The notes beneath the pieces are model-generated. The model was not told where the DNA came from. It searched no databases and was given only the letters and a program-made list of their open reading frames with translations. 64,000 nucleotides of DNA from JBHIKY01 sp042139015 (GTDB lineage: Bacteria > Bacillota > Bacilli > Bacillales > Marinococcaceae). Each line of letters starts with the position of its first letter. Position 1 is the first letter of the stretch. The DNA lies in assembly GCF_042139015.1 (NCBI RefSeq), contig NZ_JBHIKY010000011.1, positions 71,036-135,035 on the forward strand, in the 5' to 3' direction. This document shows positions 34,697 to 43,098 of this stretch, piece by piece. A program made the translations under genes and the position numbers.

Positions 34697-35719
34697 ATGA
34701 CAGCACACAATCATTCAAAACCGCTGAACGATATTCGCTACTCAGTTCTTGATCTCTCGCCTATTATTGCCGGCGGCACCATTGCAGAATCCTTTCAAAA
34801 TACACTTGATATTGCCCAGCACACGGAAAAGTGGGGCTTTCATCGTTATTGGATGGCAGAGCACCATAATATGCCATTCATCGGAAGCTCTGCCACATCT
34901 GTTCTTATTAATCACATAGCGCAGGGAACTTCGACGATCCGGGTCGGTTCAGGCGGGATTATGCTGCCGAACCACGCCCCTCTTATCATCGCAGAGCACT
35001 TTGGAACCCTTGAATCTCTTCATCCCGGCCGTATTGATCTTGGTCTCGGACGGGCACCGGGAACGGACCAGCGGACAGCTATGGCATTGAGGAAAAATCA
35101 CCGCAGCACCGGCGATGAATTTCCTCAGCTATTGGAAGAGCTTCGTTCGTACTTTAGACCGGATCCAGGAAAAGGCTATGTCCGCGCTTTCCCCGGCCAG
35201 GGGCTCGATATTCCTATCTGGCTGCTTGGATCAAGCGGATTCAGCGCAAGACTGGCCGGTCAGCTCGGACTACCATTTGCCTTTGCAAGTCATTTTTCCC
35301 CTGAAAACACGATTCCGGCTCTTGATTTGTACCGCCGCTCCTTTGAACCGTCGCAGGTACTTGAAAAGCCTTATGCCATGGTCGGCATGAACATCGTCGC
35401 AGCGGATACCGACGAGGAGGCTGAGTATCTCGGCACATCGCTGCAGCAGCAGTTTCTAAACCTTGTCAGAAATACGGAAGAACCCCTGCAGCCGCCAGTT
35501 GATAACATGGACGAGGTATGGACAGAACGGGAAAAAATGGCTCTGCATCAGCAGCTCGGCGCTTCTATATTTGGCAGTAAAGTGACGGTGAAGCAGCGAA
35601 TGCAGCAATTTTTAGAGGAAACGCAGGCAGACGAAATGATGATCAACGCTCAAATATATGATCACCGCGCCCGCCTTCGCTCTTTTGAAATTGTTTCGGA
35701 AATTATGAATGGGGATTAA
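34697..35719 (+). CDS. Luciferase-like (LLM class) flavin monooxygenase
   Basis: A 340-residue TIM-barrel flavin-dependent oxidoreductase of the MsnO8/luciferase-like branch. It opens with IRYSVLDLSPIIAGGTIAESFQNTLDIAQHTEKWGFHRYWMAEHHNMP; the HHN block and RVGSGGIMLPNHAPLIIAEHFGTLESLHPGRIDLGLGRAPGTD are hallmark stretches. It would use FMNH2 supplied by a separate reductase; the substrate is unknown. Monocistronic and divergent from the AbrB-CHAD gene. Confidence 0.85.
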   Translation: MTAHNHSKPLNDIRYSVLDLSPIIAGGTIAESFQNTLDIAQHTEKWGFHRYWMAEHHNMPFIGSSATSVLINHIAQGTSTIRVGSGGIMLPNHAPLIIAEHFGTLESLHPGRIDLGLGRAPGTDQRTAMALRKNHRSTGDEFPQLLEELRSYFRPDPGKGYVRAFPGQGLDIPIWLLGSSGFSARLAGQLGLPFAFASHFSPENTIPALDLYRRSFEPSQVLEKPYAMVGMNIVAADTDEEAEYLGTSLQQQFLNLVRNTEEPLQPPVDNMDEVWTEREKMALHQQLGASIFGSKVTVKQRMQQFLEETQADEMMINAQIYDHRARLRSFEIVSEIMNGD

Positions 35720-36271
35720 GTTTCGGCTCATATAGCTGGTCATCACGGCAGCTTTTTATGATTGACTTGCGGGAGAGATTGTGAGAAGCGTCCTCTTCCC
35801 CGCTGTCACTGCCGCTTCCGCTATTTTCTCCAAACAACCCATTTTTATTGCATCGCCAGACATGAGTTCCGTTATTAACCGAAGTGGGAGCTGATTTCTT
35901 CACCTTTCAGGAAAATAGCGTACCTTATGTCAGCCAACCGTTAGAAATCAGATGACTCAAATAAAATAACGGCTCTCATGTCCGCATCAAATCCACAGGC
36001 TTATTTTTCCTCTATAAACAGAATGAACATTCCACTCCAGACCACAGATCATCGGAGTGAACATGTGGCTATAACAACGGAACTATTCAAGGTATCCAAC
36101 TTGCTAAGAGGTGTGAAAATAACTCTCTTTAAAGACAAAAAGACTCCGATTATCAAAATAGATAGTGGGAATCTTTGACAATAAACTTTTGATTCTCCTC
36201 TTGCACCCTCCTCTTCTTATTCTTCCCCTATTAAAGATATCATCAGAATCATGCGAAACCGCAAACCTAAC
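35720..36271. other. Intergenic region with repeat copy D
   Basis: No supported gene between two convergent transcription units. It contains repeat copy D (35805-35985). The rest (35986-36271) is AT-rich and featureless to me. Confidence 0.5.
35805..35985. repeat. Four-unit palindromic repeat, copy D
   Basis: Units at about 35805-35826 (+, partly degenerate), 35855-35876 (+), 35913-35935 (-) and 35965-35985 (-). Same + + - - order, overall length (181 bases) and CTCCAAACAACC spacer as copy A. Confidence 0.75.
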
Positions 36272-36472
36272 TTACCTTTCTTCCTCCCAAAACAAATCAT
36301 CAAGCGTCCGGGACAGCGTCTTACAAATCGCCAGACATAAGCTTAAGCTCGGATTGTATTTCCCAAGTTCAATGAGCCCGATTGTCTGTCTGGAAACCCC
36401 TACACGCTTTGCCAGTTCTTCCTGTGATAAATCCATCTCTGCACGTGCACTTTTTAATTTCAGATTTTTCAT
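36272..36472 (-). CDS. XRE-type helix-turn-helix repressor
   Basis: A 66-residue single-domain Cro/CI-like regulator: KSARAEMDLSQEELAKRVGVSRQTIGLIELGKYNPSLSLCLAICKTL is the complete five-helix HTH_3 domain. It overlaps the stop of the upstream membrane-protein gene by 4 bases, so it is the second gene of a two-gene operon. Such tiny repressors usually bind a palindrome in their own promoter, and one is found at 37035-37060. Confidence 0.9.
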   Translation of the reverse strand: MKNLKLKSARAEMDLSQEELAKRVGVSRQTIGLIELGKYNPSLSLCLAICKTLSRTLDDLFWEEER

Positions 36473-36984
36473 TCGTCATCATCTTTAAGAGCTTTTTCCA
36501 CCGCAGCGTCACTTTTTTTCTTCGAAATATAAAAACTGACTGCCATAGTGACTGCTAAAAACGGTACATAGATCATGAAGGCCCCCAAAAAGGTAATCAG
36601 GAAATAATTCAAGGACTGTGCCGTCCCCTCTCCATACAGCACAGCGCTTCTTATCCCGAAGTACAAGGAAAGGGCGGCTCCAAACAGCAGACCTATAAGA
36701 ATAGTTTTCGAGCTCATTGGCAGCCTGCTTCTTCGATCATGCAATTCTACTTCTGATGAAAACAGCCCGGTCATCGATGCCCTCACTGAGTAATATATCC
36801 CCTGCCCGATCAAAATGAACAACTCCGTGGCGATCAGCTGAAATTCAAAACCATACAGATAGTGTTTGACGGCAATAGACCCCAGACAGAATAAAATAAC
36901 TAGAATATAAATCTCTTTGTAGATTTTGTTTTGCATTATTGTAATTCTTTCGTCTTTCATTTTAGGTGACAAAAACATACACAT
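36469..36984 (-). CDS. DUF6773-like membrane protein
   Basis: A 171-residue protein with four predicted membrane segments, in two pairs, and a charged C-terminus (KKKSDAAVEKALKDDDE). KDERITIMQNKIYKEIYILV and EVELHDRRSRLP are the parts I associate with DUF6773, a family often paired with a small XRE repressor as here. GGAG lies just upstream of ATG 36984; GTG 36990 and ATG 36978 are alternatives. The function is unknown. Confidence 0.65.
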   Translation of the reverse strand: MCMFLSPKMKDERITIMQNKIYKEIYILVILFCLGSIAVKHYLYGFEFQLIATELFILIGQGIYYSVRASMTGLFSSEVELHDRRSRLPMSSKTILIGLLFGAALSLYFGIRSAVLYGEGTAQSLNYFLITFLGAFMIYVPFLAVTMAVSFYISKKKSDAAVEKALKDDDE

Positions 36985-37015
36985 CCCCACTCCTCTCCTA
37001 AGTCCTGTTTTCTAT

Positions 37016-37060
37016 ATTATAGCTCTTATATTCCTTTTTGCAATATATATATTGCAAAAA
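37016..37060 (-). promoter_or_regulatory. Promoter and 26 bp palindrome of the DUF6773/XRE operon
   Basis: On the minus strand TTGCAA (37038-37043), a 16-base spacer and TATAAT (37016-37021) make a promoter. A perfect 26-base palindrome (37035-37060; half-site TTTTTGCAATATA) covers the -35 box. This is the expected layout for an autoregulatory operator, presumably of the XRE protein coded at 36272-36472. Confidence 0.7.
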
Positions 37061-37248
37061 GTTAAATATAATTTGTCATCGTCCCCCAAACGCCTGCTGC
37101 AACGCTTTTTTTATATTCACGTCTTTTGACTTATCTTTTAGCAGAGACTTCTAGAAGAGGTTTTCTCTTTTTCCATAGAAATCCAATAATCCGTGTTCTT
37201 ATCTACCAAAGGAAGAAGTCCTAACGTAATAGGGGAGGAGGCAATATT

Positions 37249-37335
37249 GTGAAAATAACCGCCAAAAGTCACCGTAGCTGTATTCATGGGGAAAACTGGA
37301 ATAAAATCATGCTAAATATACCTTTACTCAAATAA
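37249..37335 (+). CDS. Possible 28-residue small protein
   Basis: GTG 37249 is preceded, 7 bases upstream, by the very strong ribosome site GGGGAGGAGG. The frame codes MKITAKSHRSCIHGENWNKI and eight more residues before TAA 37335. There is no similarity I recognise and no hydrophobic segment. The ribosome site is the only argument; it may be a leader peptide or a chance match. Confidence 0.3.
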   Translation: MKITAKSHRSCIHGENWNKIMLNIPLLK

Positions 37336-37677
37336 AGCACAGAGATACCATTCAACAGTCGATAACTATTTACGCCGCCCTAATAATAAAAAAGGGTGAG
37401 AAAGGAGCACATCGATTATTTTCCTATATTGACTCCTGATTTAGTAAAGTCAAATAGTATCATCTTTTTCTAGCTATGTATTAGGTTGCAGGAAAATCGT
37501 GAATAAGTTCACGAAGATTCGGGAAGCGAACGGACTTTTATAAACCATATGTAAAGTCAAAAACTCTGTTATGACCGTATTCATACGCTCCCGGCTTTAT
37601 AAAAATTTACAAAACACATTACAAGCGTCCTAGAAAATCAATGGAATAAATTGTAAAAAAGACTGGCTATATTAACC

Positions 37678-37706
37678 TTGTCACTATTTTCATATACCGT
37701 TACTAT
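37678..37706 (+). promoter_or_regulatory. Promoter of the pgs operon
   Basis: TTGTCA (37678-37683), 17 bases, TACTAT (37701-37706). The predicted leader is about 150 bases and contains a segment, 37724-37749, that can form either TGAGA-TCTCA or TGAGAG-CTCTCA pairings. Confidence 0.6.
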
Positions 37707-37862
37707 TCAACAGGGATGAGCATTGAGAGATTTTCTCACCGCTCTCTCATAGTTTTCAAATAGTAAAGAAAAGGGGTGTTTTACGGCACAGTAACTGTAA
37801 TACGTCTTCATTTGAAAAAACTTTCAATATGAAAAAATTCGCATGAGGGAAGGGAGAATGAG

Positions 37863-39068
37863 ATGATTTACATCATACCTCCATTTATTGTTTTGTTATT
37901 CATATTGGGTGTTTTAGAGCGCCGTAAACACCAGAAAAACATTCATTCGCTGCCTGTTCGTGTAAACGTGAACGGTATCCGCGGAAAATCGACTGTAACC
38001 CGATTAATCACAGGTATTTTAACCGAGGCGGACTACAAAACAGTCGGGAAGACCACTGGGACGCAGGCAAGGATGCTTTATTGGTTCGATAATAATGAAG
38101 AACCAATTAAACGCCGCCATGAAGGGCCTAATATCGGAGAGCAAAGAAAAGTTGTGGAAACTGCCGCTGATCTTGAAGCAGACGCTTTGGTGAGTGAATG
38201 TATGGCCGTCAATCCAGATTATCAGGTGGTTTTTCAAAAACAGATGCTGCAGGCAAATATCGGCGTAATTGTCAACGTATTAGAGGACCATATGGATGTC
38301 ATGGGGCCAACGCTCGATGAAGTAGCACTTTCCTTCACAGCGACAATCCCTGAAAACGGGTACTTAATTATTAACGAAAGTCCGTATGTTCCATATTTTA
38401 AAAAAATAGCCGAACAACGTAACACCGAAGTAATTGTCTGCGACACGTCACGTGTTCCTGAGGAATACCTTCTGAAGTTCAAATATATGGTGTTTCCTGA
38501 AAATGCCGCTCTTGCTCTGGCAGTAGCTGACGCGCTTGGCATTGATGAAGATACAGCATTTAAAGGAATGCTTAATGCATGGCCGGACCCTGGCTCCATG
38601 CAGATTACCCCGATTGGAAGCGATGAGCAGTCATCGTCCTTTCTTGTGAATGGATTTGCAGCTAATGACGCTGCTTCCACCATTAATATTTGGGAACGTG
38701 TGAAAATGCTTGGCTATCCAACAGAGGAACCGATTGTAGTTATGAACTGCCGAGAGGACCGTGTTGATCGGACAGAGCAATTTGCTTCCGATGTTCTTCC
38801 GCATATCCCGTGTAAAACGCTGCTTTTAATAGGGGAAACCACAGGTCCGATTGTAGAGAGCTATAACAAGGAGAATATCCCCGCTGACTATTTATTAAAT
38901 CTAGAAGGATATTCAACCGACGAAATTGTTGCAGAACTTCAGCCACATCTTGATCACAGTGTTATCTATGGTGTCGGTAATATTCACGGCGCAGCGGAAC
39001 CATTTGTTGAAGCATTAGAAGAACTCAGTATGTCCAGTACAAAGGAGGAGTACAAAAAATGGGCTTAG
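37863..39068 (+). CDS. pgsB: Poly-gamma-glutamate synthase PgsB/CapB
   Basis: A 401-residue Mur-ligase-like amide ligase that polymerises glutamate with ATP, working with PgsC at the membrane. An N-terminal membrane segment (about 1-18) is followed by RVNVNGIRGKSTVTRLI, the P-loop, then TGTQAR and the region SECMAVNPDYQVVFQKQM and NVLEDHMDVMGPT, all typical of PgsB/CapB. The length equals the family's usual about 390-465. Ribosome site AAGGGAG. Overlaps pgsC by 10 bases. Confidence 0.93.
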   Translation: MIYIIPPFIVLLFILGVLERRKHQKNIHSLPVRVNVNGIRGKSTVTRLITGILTEADYKTVGKTTGTQARMLYWFDNNEEPIKRRHEGPNIGEQRKVVETAADLEADALVSECMAVNPDYQVVFQKQMLQANIGVIVNVLEDHMDVMGPTLDEVALSFTATIPENGYLIINESPYVPYFKKIAEQRNTEVIVCDTSRVPEEYLLKFKYMVFPENAALALAVADALGIDEDTAFKGMLNAWPDPGSMQITPIGSDEQSSSFLVNGFAANDAASTINIWERVKMLGYPTEEPIVVMNCREDRVDRTEQFASDVLPHIPCKTLLLIGETTGPIVESYNKENIPADYLLNLEGYSTDEIVAELQPHLDHSVIYGVGNIHGAAEPFVEALEELSMSSTKEEYKKWA

Positions 39069-39514
39069 AAGAAATAACCATCGCTCTAGTGGCCGGCGTT
39101 GCGCTTAGTTTACTCTTTGCAGAAAAGACCGGCATTTTACCAGCCGGACTAGTAGTGCCGGGATATCTCGCTCTAATCGTAGACGAGCCTCTCTATCTCG
39201 TATCCATTTTGTTTGTTAGTTTTGCCACCTATCTTGTGGTAATGAATATCATTGCAAACTACACAATTCTATACGGCCGAAGAAAGTTTACGGCGATGCT
39301 TATGATAGGTATCGTACTGAAGCTCAGCTTTGATGCCGCCTTCGGTATTATCCCGACAGATGTCATCCAGCTGCAGGCCATCGGGTTAATAGTCCCTGGA
39401 CTGATCGCAAATACGATACAGCGTCAGGGATTTGTTCCGACCGTAGCCACTACGTTACTGCTCTGCTTTACCACCTTTGGAATTCTTTCCATTTACAATT
39501 CATTTATTATTTAA
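39059..39514 (+). CDS. pgsC: Poly-gamma-glutamate synthesis protein PgsC/CapC
   Basis: A 151-residue membrane protein with about five segments, 149 or so being normal for PgsC. ALSLLFAEKTGILPAGLVVPGYLALIVDEP and TILYGRRKFTAMLMIGI match the family. It forms the synthase with PgsB and probably part of the export path. The ribosome site GGAGGAG lies within the end of pgsB. Confidence 0.92.
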   Translation: MGLEEITIALVAGVALSLLFAEKTGILPAGLVVPGYLALIVDEPLYLVSILFVSFATYLVVMNIIANYTILYGRRKFTAMLMIGIVLKLSFDAAFGIIPTDVIQLQAIGLIVPGLIANTIQRQGFVPTVATTLLLCFTTFGILSIYNSFII

Positions 39515-39528
39515 AAGGAGACGATATC

Positions 39529-39663
39529 ATGGAAACATCAAGCACAAATTTAACATTTCAGGAAAGTCTATTAAAAATTGTGAAGGGCTATAAAACGAAA
39601 ACAAAGCCTCATACAATACTCGGGTTTATTTTAACACTGGTTACTTTAGTGGTGTTTATATAA
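39529..39663 (+). CDS. Small PgsE/CapE-like membrane peptide
   Basis: A 44-residue frame from ATG 39529 (ribosome site AAAAGGAG) to TAA 39661-39663. It has a polar, basic N-terminus (KIVKGYKTKTKPHT) and one C-terminal membrane helix (ILGFILTLVTLVVFI). Its position behind pgsC and its size match PgsE/CapE, the small accessory protein of PGA synthases, but the sequence itself is too short and divergent for a firm call. Confidence 0.65.
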   Translation: METSSTNLTFQESLLKIVKGYKTKTKPHTILGFILTLVTLVVFI

Positions 39664-39679
39664 AAAGGATGTGGAGTAA

Positions 39680-41338
39680 ATGGGAAACTTGAAAGACAGT
39701 ACTCGAGTAGTCATTTTACTGCTCGCAGCTGCTGTTTTACTTAGTATTAAGTCCTCCCTGTATACTCCGTCTGAACCTGAAACATCTGAGCATCTTGATG
39801 AAGAGTCCGGGGAATTTGAAGCGGACCGTAGAAACAGCGCGGGAATCGGGGTTGCCACCGATAACCCTGATGCCACAGGTGTTGGAATGGATGTGCTCCG
39901 AAAAGGGGGCAATGCCGTGGATGCAGCAATAGCGGTATCTTATTCTCTTGGAGTGACGGAGCCGTCTGCTTCCGGAATAGGCGGAGGCGGTATCATGCTT
40001 GTTCATCCACCTGAAGGACATTCTGATGAACCGTCTGTATATGATTATCGGGAGACGGCTCCCAGTGAAGAATCAATGCCTGACTCAAAGATAGGCGTTC
40101 CAGGCCTGGTAAAGGGAATGGATGTTGTGCATAGTGACTATGGAACGCTATCGATGGAGAAATTAATGGATCCGGCAATATCCCAGGCTGAGGATGGTGT
40201 GTCGGTATCTGAAAACCTTCACGGGCGTTTAAGTGACGCAGGCTATCGGGTGGAAGGAGAAGATACGTCACTGTTCTTTCCAAATGGAATGGCCCTGCCG
40301 GAAGGAACGAGGTTAAAGCAGGAATCTCTTGCTGACACCATGTCAGATATCAGCGAGCACGGTCCAGATGCCTTTTACGAAGGAAAAATTGCCGCGGGTA
40401 TTGCAAAAAAAAGTGATATTTCCAAGGAAGACCTTGAGGATTATGAAGTTGTGAAAACAGAACCTATACAAGGTTCATTTAAAGACTATGACGTGCTGGC
40501 TCCTCCACCTCCCGCCGGCGGGGTCATGCTTGTTCAATCTCTGCAGATGGCAGAGCATTTAAAGCTGGAACAAACAGCAGCAAGCCAGGCTGATTTCATT
40601 GAACGAACAAGTGAGATCAATGATAAAACTTACTCCAACCGCTATGAACATGTTGGAGATCCTGATTTTGTCGATGTTCCGACCGATAAATTGATCAGCA
40701 AGGATTATACAGAAGAGCTGGCTTCAGACGTGTCAACAGATTCACTCGATGGAGAGAAATTGACCAGTGGAGAAAAGGACAAAGATGGAAATACGACCCA
40801 TTTTGTCATTGTAGATCAAAACGGCATGATGGTCTCTGTTACCAATACTATTAGTGATTACTTTGGCTCTGGAGAGTATACCAATGGCTTTTTCTTAAAC
40901 AACCAGTTAGATAACTTTACAGACAGTGATAAATCACCAAACGAATACGAGCCAGGAAAACGCCCTTACAGCTATATTTCTCCGACTATCCTTTCAAAGG
41001 ATGATAAGCCGGTAATTGGCATAGGTATGGCCGGAGGCAGGAGAATCACCCCTGTATTAACGCAGGTACTGAGCCGGCATGTTTTATTGGAGCAGCCAAT
41101 AGATGAAGCAATTGACGAAAACCGGGCGCACAAAAATCTGGACAAGAAAGAAATTTATCTAGAAGGACGCTTTCCTAAAAAAACGGTCGAAGAGCTCGAG
41201 GACCGCGGATATTCTATCGATGAAACCCAGACATCTATGTACTTTGGCAGCGTTCAGAGCCTGATCGTAAACTATGAGAAAAGTGAAATCTATGGCGGCT
41301 CGGATCACAGACGTTATGGAGACTGGCGCAGCCGCTAG
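39680..41338 (+). CDS. Gamma-glutamyltransferase (CapD/PgsD-type)
   Basis: A 552-residue Ntn-hydrolase. An N-terminal membrane anchor (about 8-24) indicates an extracellular enzyme. GKGGNAVDAAIAVSYSLGVTEPSASGIGGGGIMLV-type motifs are complete, and the autocleavage/catalytic site is NTTHFVIVDQNG with Thr372 as nucleophile; GRRITPVLTQVL lies in the small subunit. In B. anthracis CapD links PGA to peptidoglycan; other GGTs hydrolyse or trim PGA. As the last pgs gene, it could do either. The linker of residues 28-50 is very acidic. Confidence 0.88.
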   Translation: MGNLKDSTRVVILLLAAAVLLSIKSSLYTPSEPETSEHLDEESGEFEADRRNSAGIGVATDNPDATGVGMDVLRKGGNAVDAAIAVSYSLGVTEPSASGIGGGGIMLVHPPEGHSDEPSVYDYRETAPSEESMPDSKIGVPGLVKGMDVVHSDYGTLSMEKLMDPAISQAEDGVSVSENLHGRLSDAGYRVEGEDTSLFFPNGMALPEGTRLKQESLADTMSDISEHGPDAFYEGKIAAGIAKKSDISKEDLEDYEVVKTEPIQGSFKDYDVLAPPPPAGGVMLVQSLQMAEHLKLEQTAASQADFIERTSEINDKTYSNRYEHVGDPDFVDVPTDKLISKDYTEELASDVSTDSLDGEKLTSGEKDKDGNTTHFVIVDQNGMMVSVTNTISDYFGSGEYTNGFFLNNQLDNFTDSDKSPNEYEPGKRPYSYISPTILSKDDKPVIGIGMAGGRRITPVLTQVLSRHVLLEQPIDEAIDENRAHKNLDKKEIYLEGRFPKKTVEELEDRGYSIDETQTSMYFGSVQSLIVNYEKSEIYGGSDHRRYGDWRSR

Positions 41339-41354
41339 TAAAAAAATGATTCTG

Positions 41355-41393
41355 CCTCCGTATCACCACTTACTGTGATGCGGAGGTTTTTTT
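41355..41393 (+). terminator. Terminator of the pgs operon
   Basis: CCTCCGTATCAC (41355-41366) pairs with GTGATGCGGAGG (41375-41386; one G-T or mismatch) around an 8-base loop and is followed by T7. Confidence 0.9.
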
Positions 41394-41408
41394 GTTTCAT
41401 CCATCGGC

Positions 41409-42404
41409 TTATTTTCGCAATAGGAAACTCTCTTCACTTTTGTGAATAATAAGGAATGGTACAGCTTGATTATAATAATAAGACGGGCCTGTCCTCCCTG
41501 ACACCGTTACAAACAGACCCTCTTTAAGTCCGATTTCGAGAAGTCTGCTCTTCAGACTATCCATGCTCTGCTGCATCGCCTGCACGGCTCCTTCCCCTTC
41601 TGCTAAAAAAATAAATTCCAGGTCCTTTGAACTAGCAGCCGCCTTCCGGCTGCTGTGCTGACATAAATATTGGAATACCTCCGCCTGAATCAGAGAGATT
41701 TCTTTCTTATTGCCATTAAATATAATCTGAGAACTGCCGGATTCGACGAATAAAATAATGGTATCCTCCGCGGCCAGATGAAGCCTGCACTCTTCTTTAT
41801 CTCCCTGCCTGAACGATAATTCAGAAATAAAGCTGTACTGATTCTTTTGTAAAAAAATTTCATTACGGCGGATAATATCAGTAAGAGCGGCATCGTGACT
41901 TCCTGTTGTTTCTAAAATTTTATCAGCGTTGTTCTGTGCTTTTTCTGCAAGGAGACAAGCGCTGTTACTTAAATAAAGATGGGCGAACTGATGCTGTGTT
42001 TTTGTAAGCTTATAAGGCTTTTCATGAACTGTCTGCTGAAATGTGATGGCATTCTGAAAATGAATAATACCTTCAAAATAGCTTTTGGATTGATAGGCCT
42101 GCTGTCCAAGCAGAAAATGGACGAGTGGATTTTCCCGTTCAAATCGAAGCGCTCGTCTTAACATATCCGGCCGATTTTCATTTTGCAGATGTACTCCATA
42201 AAATGACAGGGAGGTTATCAGCCTTTTCTTATAATTTATTAAATCGGCTTCACTAGCTTTTTCTTCATCCTGAACCATTCTCCTATAAATCTCCTCAAGT
42301 ACAGAAATTGCAAGTGACATGTCACTCTCATCATCAAGCATGGAAAATTGAAGCTCCTGCTCCAACGCCAGCAGCTCCTCCATCGTTTTCTTTTTCAGCC
42401 ACAT
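41409..42404 (-). CDS. TPR-like protein with C-terminal winged-helix-like domain
   Basis: A 331-residue soluble protein of unknown family. Residues 1-190 are helical and TPR-like (PLVHFLLGQQAYQSKSYFEGIIHFQNAITFQ). Residues about 220-320 have the layout of an OmpR-type winged helix: a strand (IIFNGNKKEISLIQAEVFQYLCQHS), helices, and a C-terminal SGRTGPSYYYN hairpin like the wing of transcriptional activators. No receiver domain is visible. It is 15 bases upstream-to-stop from the small membrane-protein gene at 42420, so the two are probably cotranscribed. Confidence 0.5.
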   Translation of the reverse strand: MWLKKKTMEELLALEQELQFSMLDDESDMSLAISVLEEIYRRMVQDEEKASEADLINYKKRLITSLSFYGVHLQNENRPDMLRRALRFERENPLVHFLLGQQAYQSKSYFEGIIHFQNAITFQQTVHEKPYKLTKTQHQFAHLYLSNSACLLAEKAQNNADKILETTGSHDAALTDIIRRNEIFLQKNQYSFISELSFRQGDKEECRLHLAAEDTIILFVESGSSQIIFNGNKKEISLIQAEVFQYLCQHSSRKAAASSKDLEFIFLAEGEGAVQAMQQSMDSLKSRLLEIGLKEGLFVTVSGRTGPSYYYNQAVPFLIIHKSEESFLLRK

Positions 42405-42419
42405 CGTATCTTCCCTCCA

Positions 42420-42947
42420 TTAATCATTATGAACCTCCTCTGTAATTTCTTTCATTCGTGCTTCAATACGTTCAATCGACTGTGTCATTATCTTATCTAT
42501 ACCCATAATCTCCGCATATAACGTATAATTTGCTTCATTTGTTGTGTATCTGGAAAATGTCTGAATATTTACGAGGTTCATATAAATATCTTCAAATAGT
42601 TCATGTCGTTCAATCAGTGTAAGGGGCTCAAGTTCACGGAGATAATAGCGCTTTGCTTCATTAATTACTTCATTCAGGGCGTAATATCTTCTCTCATTTT
42701 TCGAAAAATCATTGTCTCTGAGATCCACTTCCTTCGCAAGTTGAAGGGCTGCTTTGATTCGTGGGGTATAATAGAGGATAAAATTTCTTTTAAATCCTTT
42801 TGTTTCCACTTTCATTCGATCCCGCTGCTCCTTTGTATAAAGCCAGACTGAAATAACTCCTGCCAGCAAAGTACCGATAAACGCACCAAGAACTGTGCTG
42901 AACACCTGTACCCACGCATCCGCTGAAACATCGCTCCAAAAACTCAT
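42420..42947 (-). CDS. Small protein with one N-terminal membrane anchor
   Basis: A 175-residue protein: residues about 14-36 (VFSTVLGAFIGTLLAGVISVWLY) form one membrane helix, and the rest is a charged, helical cytoplasmic domain (YTKEQRDRMKVETKGFKRNF and onward). The frame extends to 43004, but AAGGGGGGC lies just before ATG 42947. I do not recognise a named family. It is followed by the TPR/winged-helix gene, which may act with it as a membrane-linked sensing pair. Confidence 0.6.
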   Translation of the reverse strand: MSFWSDVSADAWVQVFSTVLGAFIGTLLAGVISVWLYTKEQRDRMKVETKGFKRNFILYYTPRIKAALQLAKEVDLRDNDFSKNERRYYALNEVINEAKRYYLRELEPLTLIERHELFEDIYMNLVNIQTFSRYTTNEANYTLYAEIMGIDKIMTQSIERIEARMKEITEEVHND

Positions 42948-43020
42948 GATCTGCCCCCCTTCTTTTCCACTGTATGTGGGGCAGGAACGTGAAATGAGTT
43001 GCAATCATTCTCCGTTTTTT

Positions 43021-43061
43021 TTACAATAGACTATTGTAAGAGAGCTCTATATGCCTATATG
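43021..43061. promoter_or_regulatory. 19 bp palindrome and probable trhO promoter
   Basis: TTACAATAGACTATTGTAA (43021-43039) is a perfect inverted repeat with 8-base arms. Its right arm supplies TTGTAA (43034-43039), which with TATATG (43056-43061) at 16 bases makes a plausible promoter for trhO. It also lies between divergent genes and could control both. Confidence 0.5.
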
Positions 43062-43098
43062 GAATATATCTTGCAAATATATGAAATAGGTGATGAAA

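Larger units (their letters stand above)
36985..37862. other. Long regulatory region upstream of the pgs operon
   Basis: About 878 bases holding a palindrome and promoter for the DUF6773/XRE pair at the left, a possible 28-codon gene (37249-37335), a 7 bp hairpin TCGTGAA-TAAG-TTCACGA (37497-37514), an 11-base direct repeat GTAAAGTCAAA at 37444-37454 and 37551-37561, the pgsB promoter and a leader hairpin. Its length and content suggest complex control of poly-gamma-glutamate synthesis. Confidence 0.6.

Noticed and set aside
36165..36488. 107-codon plus-strand frame
   Set aside because: It is antisense to the clear XRE repressor gene.
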